Assembly: GCF_017591425.1 (NCBI RefSeq)
Contig: NW_024467119.1
Span: forward strand, 79,662,894-79,726,893
Origin: Ochotona curzoniae
Lineage: Eukaryota > Chordata > Mammalia > Lagomorpha > Ochotonidae
DNA: 64,000 nucleotides
Reading direction: 5' to 3'
Shown here: piece after piece, positions 57,305-64,000 of the stretch
Numbering within the stretch: the first letter of the stretch is position 1
Layout: every line of letters begins with the position of its first letter
Position numbers and translations under genes: made by a program
Notes under the pieces: model-generated
What the model saw: the letters and a program-made list of their open reading frames with translations, nothing else
Told to the model about the DNA's origin: nothing
Databases searched by the model: none

Positions 57305-57590
57305 CTCTTAAGAGAGAGGCGAGACAGAACCTTCCATCTGCTGGTTCACTCCCCACATGGCCACAGTGGGTAAAGCTGAGCTGATCTGAAGCCAGGAGCC
57401 AGAAATTTCTTTCTGGGTCTCCCACATGAACAGAGTCACAAACACTGGGGCCATCCTCGGTTGCTTTCCCAGGCCGTAAGCGGAGGCTGGATCCCAAGGG
57501 AAGCAGCCAGGACTCGACCTGATGACCGTCTGGGATGCCACCACTGCAGACAGAGGCTGCATGTGCTTGGCATCAGCCCTTTAAAATTAT
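57305..57590 (-). repeat. CSINE, minus strand, tail lost
   Basis: 'gaaccttccatctgctggtt' to 'cttggcatcagcccttta'. Confidence 0.8.
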
Positions 57591-57799
57591 TTGTAGGGGG
57601 TCAATCTTTTTTTTTTTTCCATTATAAAGCAGCCATTTCTAAAGCATTTGCAACCACTTATAAGAAAAAGTCAATATAGTGCAACCACTAGGCTGGCCAG
57701 AGGTTGCTGGTGCAGAATTTGTGGTCAGCCATGGTACTGCTTGTCTCATCTCACCCCTTTCTCTGCCTGCTGCCACCTTGCAGGCTCTTAGAACTAGCT

Positions 57800-58245
57800 G
57801 AGTGATTTCTCACCTTGGGGGCTGGCTGTTTGCTGCTTTCTTCTCCAAGTGGCCAGCTCATTCTCACCCTTGAAGTCTCAGCATGGGTTTCTTCTGCACT
57901 GGACAGGCTTCTCCCATCTGAGGACTGGTCAGACTCTGTCTTGCTTAGCCTCCAAGCTCACACTAAATCAGGTTTGTCCAGTTGCTACAACCCTCAGGTC
58001 AGAGCAGTCTTTGCTAACAGTGCTCCCCACCGACAGGCCACCTTGTCCACCTAAGTACCGTCCATCACATCACTTGGTTGATTTCCCCGTGACACTCGCC
58101 ATGGTTTGTGTATGTGTCGGTCGCCTGGCTTTCCCTCTGTAATGGGAGCTTCAGGAAGACAGGTACTGTCTCCATTACACCTCTGGCATTCAGTGGAGTA
58201 TCTTCTGCCTCAGAGCCAGTCAGCACGTACTTACTGAATAGATTT
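57800..58245 (+). mobile_element. L2 3'-end fragment
   Basis: 'gggagcttcaggaagacagg', then 'tactgtctccatt' and '...cacgtacttactgaatag' match the L2 3' end; the part before about 58100 is a weaker match. Confidence 0.6.
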
Positions 58246-58294
58246 GCCAGGCACCACACAGCTCTGTGAATAGCACTCTGCAAAGGAGCTGTTA

Positions 58295-58385
58295 GTTCCC
58301 TACAAAGATGGAGACACTAAGGCTTGAATGGTCCAAGTTACAGAGCTGGTTGACAACATCATGAGAACTAGACCAGGAGTTCGGA
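58295..58385 (-). repeat. MIR fragment, minus strand
   Basis: 'acaaagatggagacactaag' and 'gttacagagctggttgacaa'. Confidence 0.55.
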
Positions 58386-58544
58386 GCTTTTTAGTGGCCA
58401 AAATGAAAGTGAGACACCATGGTTTGCATTATCTGTCATAATTTAATTGAAAACACCATAAGCTGTTACTAACCATGGTCTTTTCCACACATTGTATTCC
58501 AGGGGGAGAGTCCCATGTAATTTTCATGAATAAAAAAGGACTTA

Positions 58545-58830
58545 GGGACTTGTCTTTGGCACAGTGGTCAAGATACTGCTTGGCATACCCATATCTCCTA
58601 TTGGTATGCCCGAGTTCAAGTTCAGGCTCTGCTCCCATTGCAACCTCCTACAAACACACACCTGGGGGGCAGCAGGTGAAGGCTCAGACCATTGGATTTG
58701 CCACCCATATGGGAGTCCTCACTCGAGTTCCCAGTTCTTTGCTTTCATCCCCACCTTGGAGCTGTTGCCAAGAGTGAGGCAGCAAACAGTTGAAAGCTCT
58801 CTGTCTCTCCTCCTCAAGTAAAGTTTAAAA
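58545..58830 (+). repeat. CSINE, plus strand, old
   Basis: 'gggacttgtctttggcacag' to 'cctcaagtaaagtttaaaac'. 58831-59394 after it holds nothing recognised. Confidence 0.7.
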
Positions 58831-59394
58831 CAGAGAACCTGAATGCCTTCAGAAGCAGTATGAACATTGTTCTTGTGACCATTTCCTATGCCTGGGGTCT
58901 TGGTGAAGGCTCCATCTGGAACTCACATTCCAATTGCTGGCTTTGGGAAGGTCCTTTTGTCAGGGACAGGAATCCTCTAAAGCCACCCCCACAAGGGTCC
59001 TCTTCAGAGTCTCTTCACTGAGGTGCCCAAGGGCCCTGGCTGAAGCATTTGAGCACCTACTGTAGACTCTACTCTCCAGGTGGGATGTGACAGCTACAGA
59101 ATAACTAACAGCTACGAGAGAGACTGGCATCCATAAGGAAAGTAAGAGTGTCAGGGGATTCAGAAAGAACTCATAGCTAGGGGCAGCTGGAGCAAAAACA
59201 GGACAGGTGAGGTCAGGAACACAGGTGAACAGGAGAGTAACATGCATGTGCCTGAGGAAGATGATGGAAGGAGACGGTGAGGAACCATGAAGATCATCAA
59301 GAAATGGTTCACCCTCCATTTCAGACACGGTGTGGAAAGATGAAGCCCTTTGAAACAGGAAATGAGTACCCCAGCTGCACAGTAATGCAAACCC

Positions 59395-59560
59395 TGGGAG
59401 GCACAGTGGGTGTTTTGCCACTCCCCTGGAAGACCTGAATTGCATTCCCAACTTGAAGTTTTAGCTTGTGACAGTCCCACCCGTTGTAGGTATTTGGGTG
59501 CTGAATCAGTAGATGGGCATGCACTCACTCTCATCTCTGACTCTCAAAAAAAAAAATCAG
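59395..59560 (+). repeat. CSINE, plus strand, internally deleted
   Basis: 'gggaggcacagtgggtgttt' to 'ctgactctcaaaaaaaaaaa'. Confidence 0.6.
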
Positions 59561-59619
59561 CTTATGATACTAGCTGTAAAATTCACAATTAAAATACTGT
59601 AGTATAATCTCCATTGAAA

Positions 59620-60175
59620 TTAAGAAAAATATAAAATCAAGAAGATAATAAGCAAAAAACTGGAAAAATTCACAGGGAAGATACAAATAGCTAACTAATA
59701 ATCATGTGAATAAAAATTGTTAAGCTTCATGAATACTCACTCCTCAAATGAATTAAAGTTTTGTAAAAAGTTAGCAACCAGGAATAATGAAAGTGTTTGT
59801 ATTGAGACATTTTTATATGCTGTGGGTGGAAGGATAAATTACTTTTCAGTAAGTTTATGTCAATTTGGTAAGATATAATACGTGTTTTATGCAACCTATC
59901 ATCTTTTAATCAAGTAATTTCACTAATAGACATATATTTCTTTTTTTTTTATTTCTATGGGAATTGTTGGATGTGAGAAAAAAGGTTTGACTTAAAAAGT
60001 TAGTGGTAATTTTTATAAAACTGGAAATAATCAAAATGGGCAATAGAACAGACATGATTCAATTATGTTAAGGCCATAAGTGACTGTTTAGTAACCGTTG
60101 AAACTGATATTTTAAAAGCAGATGACATACATGTGATTATTTTTGAGTATATATGAAGTTTAGTGTTTTTTTTTA
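59620..60175 (+). mobile_element. L1 3'-end fragment (old L1M type)
   Basis: 'gctgtgggtggaaggataaa' followed by 'ttac', then 'ggaaataatcaaaatgggca' and 'gactgtttagtaacc', match the 3' untranslated region of old L1 elements. Confidence 0.65.
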
Positions 60176-60716
60176 TTAGTAGAATCACAGTATATACAAT
60201 ATAGAAGGAAAAATGGTATTTTGTGTGGAAAAGACATTTTTGCAGGGAGAATGGAGAAATCAAAGAGGCCATTCTTCTCTGTTCTCTCTGGGTTCCTGGG
60301 AGCCAGGAATTGGTGAGAATGGGTTAGTGGGCTCTGAGTAAAAGGAATGGAGGGTCCTAGGGGTTGTTCCAAAGCCCTCAAGTCTACTCTGAGCCATGCA
60401 TGGGAGTTGTTAAAGCATGTTAAGCTTTGGAATGTCCAGGCCAGGCATGCATGTAACTCTTTTCCAGGTAGCTGGAAATGTTGAGGGAGAGATGCATTCA
60501 AAGGAGATAAACAGGAGACAGCCCAAATGAGTACTGGCTTGAAGAATCCACAGTCCTGGGACAGCAGTAGTGAGACCACAGAGCTGGACTGAGAAAGAGG
60601 GGGATGGGCTCTTTAAAATTGCTATGACTTTTTATAAGATGGCACGATCCATCTTAGAGAAGCTTTGGGAAGAGAACTCTGTGGTCACAGACAGGGAAGA
60701 ATGAGAGAAGAGTTGC
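60176..60716. other. Intron, nothing recognised
   Basis: Only a small perfect hairpin (TAAGATGG/CCATCTTA, 60635-60656) stands out. Confidence 0.3.
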
Positions 60717-60730
60717 TGATGATGCATTTC

Positions 60731-60766
60731 CTACACTTGATCTTAGCCAAAAGGCCGAGAAGCGAT
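60731..60766 (-). pseudogene. RNU2: Micro-retrocopy of the 5' end of U2 snRNA
   Basis: The minus strand from 60766 to 60731 is identical, as I recall U2, to its first 36 nucleotides (starts ATCGCTTCTCGGCCTTTTGG). Perfect 18-bp direct repeats tgatgatgcatttcctac flank it at 60717-60734 and 60767-60784. The last four U2 bases (GTAG) overlap the left repeat, so they may be microhomology used for priming. There is no poly(A), and branch-recognition, Sm and 3' sequences are absent, so it is not a working snRNA gene. Confidence 0.9.
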
Positions 60767-60784
60767 TGATGATGCATTTCCTAC

Positions 60785-62080
60785 GATCTGAGACCCTTGG
60801 GTGCCACAGGCTGTTAGGCAGAAATATCTTAGAAATGAGTCTTTCACCAGAGAATCCTTTAGCTGCAAACGTTGCCCCTTCTTTCATCAAATCGCGTGGA
60901 AGATTTATCTGAAGACCTTGAACCTCCTCGAGGTGCATGAAGCTGTGTGAAGTGCATTGTGGGTACTTTCTGTACACTCAGGCATTGTGTTCTTTGGACT
61001 CATAGAATGTAAAAGTCAGCAAGAGGCCTTGGAAAATGAGTAGGCTGTGTGTTGAATCATTGTTGTTCCATCTTAGAATGCAGGAATTCAGTGCTGCTGC
61101 CTGGAAACGGGGGGGGGGGGGGGGTCCTCATTGCATATTCAAGCCAACTGCATGCAATATTCCAGATAAATTGCTGCACTTAATTGCCATGGGTGAATCT
61201 TTAAAAACTACCCAAGCGACTGAAGGGTAATAAAATTGAGTAATTAACAGCAAAGCAGGCTGCTGCCATTCATATCACTGCCTGGTGCTGACTGGTGGGT
61301 GTGGATGAAAGCCTGGCATCTACTTCCTGTGCTCCAACACTATTTTCTCTCTAAACTGCGGCATTGTCCAGCTTCCAAAAAAGGGGAGAAATGATGCTTA
61401 GTGATCTAAGAGGTTCTTCCTACTTAAAGCAGAGTTTGTGTCTGCCATCCCAGGAACACAAATGATGATGAAATGTCATCACTGCTTGCCTCACAAACAG
61501 TGCCTCGCCACTAACAAGTCCCCACCCTGAAGCCTGGATCAACTGTCTGTGCTCCCGCAGGAGCCTCAGGGCTGGCTGCCAGGCTCTGACCACTCTTTTC
61601 AGGTTAGGTTGCGTACACTGCTGCCTATCTCCTCTTGGGATGAACGCAGACTCTGACCACCTCCCACCAGAGATGGGATGAGAGGGCTGAGCCTAGTGGA
61701 GGTATAACACCTCAGACAGCCAAGGCTCACTGAGAGCCGCCGCCATCTGAACCCAACAGGAGCGTCTTCAAAAGGATCTCCAGGTCTTTGCTTCCCAAGG
61801 CACTCTTAGGATAGCGCAGCAGCCACGGTGACCCAGATCTGCTGTTGTCTCTTCAAAACTCAAATCAGGCTTTTAAAATTGACTCACATAACACAAAATG
61901 CAACCTCCACTGCTATTCCAGTGCACCGTTCAGGGTGCTAACCATTTCCAGAACCTTTTCATTAACCCTTCAAGAAACCGTACCTGTTGAGCAGCCTGTC
62001 CCCACTGCCTGCTCCCTTGCTCTCTGAGCAGCACAAGTTGACATTCTGTCGTTGTGGATTTGCTTCCTGTTGACATTGAT
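60785..62080. other. Intron, nothing recognised
   Basis: Contains a run of 18 G at about 61109-61126. No TRIM2 exon or repeat identified. Confidence 0.35.
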
Positions 62081-62171
62081 GTAAATGGAATCTTGAGATA
62101 TGTGGGCTTCTGAGTCTGGCTCCTATCACTTAGCATGTTTTCAAGGTTCATCTATATTGTAAAGAATGTAA

Positions 62172-62305
62172 AGATACCGCTAAAAATTTTTGGAAAACTC
62201 CTATCATGAAAAACTACGCATTAATTTAAGAATCACTTTGCACCAAAATTAAACTTATTTTTAATTGCATATTTCTACAAAGTTTGAAGTAGTCTCATGT
62301 ATCAG
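62172..62305. mobile_element. Palindromic MITE-like element, copy 5, inside L1
   Basis: Left 'ctaaaaatttttggaaaact', centre 'ttgcaccaaaattaaactta', right 'tctacaaagtttgaagtagt'. The L1 sequence on either side appears to repeat 'atgta', which contains a TA, as expected for Tc1/mariner-type insertion. Confidence 0.65.
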
Positions 62306-62924
62306 CACTCCTTTCCTAGTCTATTCTATTGCATAGCTGTTCACAGTTTTCTTATACATTCATCACTTAATGGACACCTGGATTGGTTCCAATTCCTCGC
62401 TATTCATGAGTGTATAAGTCAACTGCTCTTATGAATAGCTAGAACAGTGGACAATTCTGTGAACATGCATCTTACAGGCTTTATGTGGATGTATGTTTTT
62501 ATTTCTCTTGTATACATATCTAAGAGTGGAATTACTACATATTTTAATAGTTCTGTGTTTGACTAGTAACCACCAAACTCTTTTTTCCGGTGGCCATACA
62601 GTTTTATATTTCCACTAGCTACATACAACAGTCCTGATGCTGCCACATTGCTGTGAACACTTAGCATTATTAATATTATGAGTCTTCAATCCTGTTGGAT
62701 ACAAAGTGGTATGTCATTGTGATTTTTATTTGCATTTCCTTGACGATGATGTTGAACATATTTCCACGTATTCATTGATCATTTATATATTCAAGAAATG
62801 TCTGTTCAAGTCTTTTGCCCGTTTTTAATTAGGTTGTTTATCTTTTTGTTGTTGATTTGTAGGATTTCTGTGTATGTTTTAGATGCTATACACTTACCTG
62901 CTATATTTCTTTATCCTGGATTTT

Positions 62925-63272
62925 CTTTTTTTTTTTTTTAAGATTTATTTTATTTCTATTGGAAAGTTGGATATACTGAGAGGAGGAGAGACAGAGAGGA
63001 AGATCTTTTGTCCCATGGTTCACTCCCCAAGCAGCCGCAATAGCTGGAGCTGAGCCAATCCTAAGCCAGGAGCCAGGAGCCAGAAGCTTCTTCTGGGTCT
63101 CCCACGTTGGTGCAGGATCCCAAGGCTTTGGACCATCCTGCACTGCTTTCCCAGGCCACAACCAGGGAACTGGATAGGAAGTATGGCTGCTAGGATTAGA
63201 ACCATTGCCCATATAGGATCCCAGCATGTGCAAGATGAGAACTTTAACCATTATGCTATCACGCCAGGCCCT
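62925..63272 (-). repeat. CSINE, minus strand, inside L1
   Basis: The L1 phrase 'atcctggattttctttt' before it recurs after it as 'atcctctggattttctttt', a target duplication with a two-base indel. Long T tail. Confidence 0.93.
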
Positions 63273-64000
63273 ATCCTCTGGATTTTCTTTTCACTATCTT
63301 GGTAGTATCCTTGATGTAAAAGTTTTCAATTTGATGAAGTTCAGTTTATCTATTTTTTGTTGTTTTGCCTATGCCTTTTATATCCTCTAAGAATTTGTGA
63401 CCAAATCTAAGGTTGTGAAGATTTACCCCTAATTCCTTTTAGAAGAGTTATAATTGTAGCTCACATGTAGACCTTTGATCTATTTTAAGTTGGTTTTTGC
63501 ATATGGTTTGAGGTAAGAATTTGATTTCATTTTTTGACATGTGGTTATCCAGTTGTCTCAGCACTGTTTGTTAAGCGGTCTTGGCACCCCTGTCAACATT
63601 CACTTGACAGTGAGATATGGCTTTATTTTTACACTTGAGTGGTAGTCCCTTGATTTATATGCTTATATTTATACCAGTGTGATATTCTTTTGATTACTGA
63701 AGCTTTGTAGTACATTTTGAGATCAGGAAAGATGAGTACTCTAATGTTATTTTTTCTCGAGTTGTATTGACTCTTCTAGCTTCCATGCAATTTCATATGA
63801 CTTTTAGGAATTGCTTGTTCACTTCTGCCGATAATGAGTTGGAATTTTGATAGATATTTCATTTAATGTATGGATTGATCTGGGGAATATTACCGTTCTA
63901 ACATTATTAAATATACCAGCTCATGAGCATGGGTTTATCATCTCATTTATTTCAGTGACCTAGATAGTTTTAGTTTCTTTCAACAATTTTTAGACATTTA

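Larger units (their letters stand above)
62085..64000 (-). mobile_element. Old L1 element, minus strand, runs off the window
   Basis: Antisense L1 landmarks appear in the expected order: 'cacttagcatgttttcaagg', 'ctaagagtggaattactaca', 'ttaattaggttgtttatctt', 'gtgaagatttacccctaatt', 'catgtggttatccagttgtc', 'gcatgggtttatcatctcat'. The 3' end is at the left. Interrupted by a palindromic MITE-like element (62172-62305) and a CSINE (62925-63272). No intact reading frame. Confidence 0.85.

Noticed and set aside
60635..60656. 8-bp hairpin upstream of the U2 copy as a regulatory RNA
   Set aside because: Short perfect hairpins of this size are expected by chance in 64 kb.
60731..60766. Functional U2 snRNA gene
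   Set aside because: Only the first 36 nucleotides are present; no Sm site, 3' box or upstream PSE/DSE seen.
62085..64000. Intact L1 reading frame
   Set aside because: Many stops and two insertions; the element is old and decayed.

Overview
This is mammalian nuclear DNA, almost certainly lagomorph and most likely a pika (Ochotona). About 58 copies of the tRNA-derived lagomorph SINE (CSINE/C repeat) lie on both strands and cover roughly a quarter of the window. The youngest copies carry the head 'gggcccagcgcggtggc' and a tail reading '...gactttgcaataaaaataaataaatc', which I associate with pikas rather than rabbits; that species call rests on recall. There are no bacterial-style operons, and nearly all open frames are chance frames through repeats.

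The one protein-coding gene I can identify is TRIM2 (RING/B-box/NHL E3 ubiquitin ligase), on the plus strand. Two coding exons are present. Exon 52000-52184 holds the start codon at 52051 and the first half of the RING finger. Exon 55862-56099 holds the rest of the RING and the first residues of the B-box. The exons join in frame and end at residue 124; the remaining exons lie beyond the right edge. The roughly 50 kb to the left is read as the large TRIM2 5' region (introns and noncoding exons). A CpG island at about 1960-2860, with a good splice donor at 2629, is the best candidate promoter and first exon. Two further GC-rich, CpG-bearing patches, at about 31.0-32.05 kb and 38.95-39.25 kb, are candidate alternative promoters.

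Layout: 0-1.4 kb, a SINE interrupted by a solo endogenous retrovirus LTR (317-985) with intact TG...CA ends and a 4-bp target duplication. 2-4.2 kb, CpG island and flank. 4.5-7.8 kb, repeat-poor intron. 7.8-31 kb, dense CSINEs with a 7-copy ~48-bp minisatellite (24757-25087), a MaLR-type LTR and MIR fragments. 31-32 kb, a GC-rich island with two X-box-like motifs, a 23-G run and an exact 16 x 16-bp minisatellite. 32.7-38.6 kb, repeats. 38.6-42.8 kb, the longest repeat-poor stretch. 42.8-52 kb, CSINEs plus a full CRE and a strong quadruplex motif. 52-56.1 kb, TRIM2 coding exons. 56.1-64 kb, downstream intron with MIR, L2 and L1 remnants, a 36-nt retrocopy of the 5' end of U2 snRNA with perfect 18-bp target-site duplications, and an old antisense L1 that hosts a palindromic MITE and a CSINE.

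I found no undescribed protein system. The most unusual items are the U2 micro-retrocopy, the solo LTR with hairpin repeats in its presumptive R region, the exact 16-mer minisatellite in a candidate promoter, and a family of palindromic MITE-like elements present at least five times. Coordinates of repeat edges are good to about 5-15 bases unless a target duplication is given.
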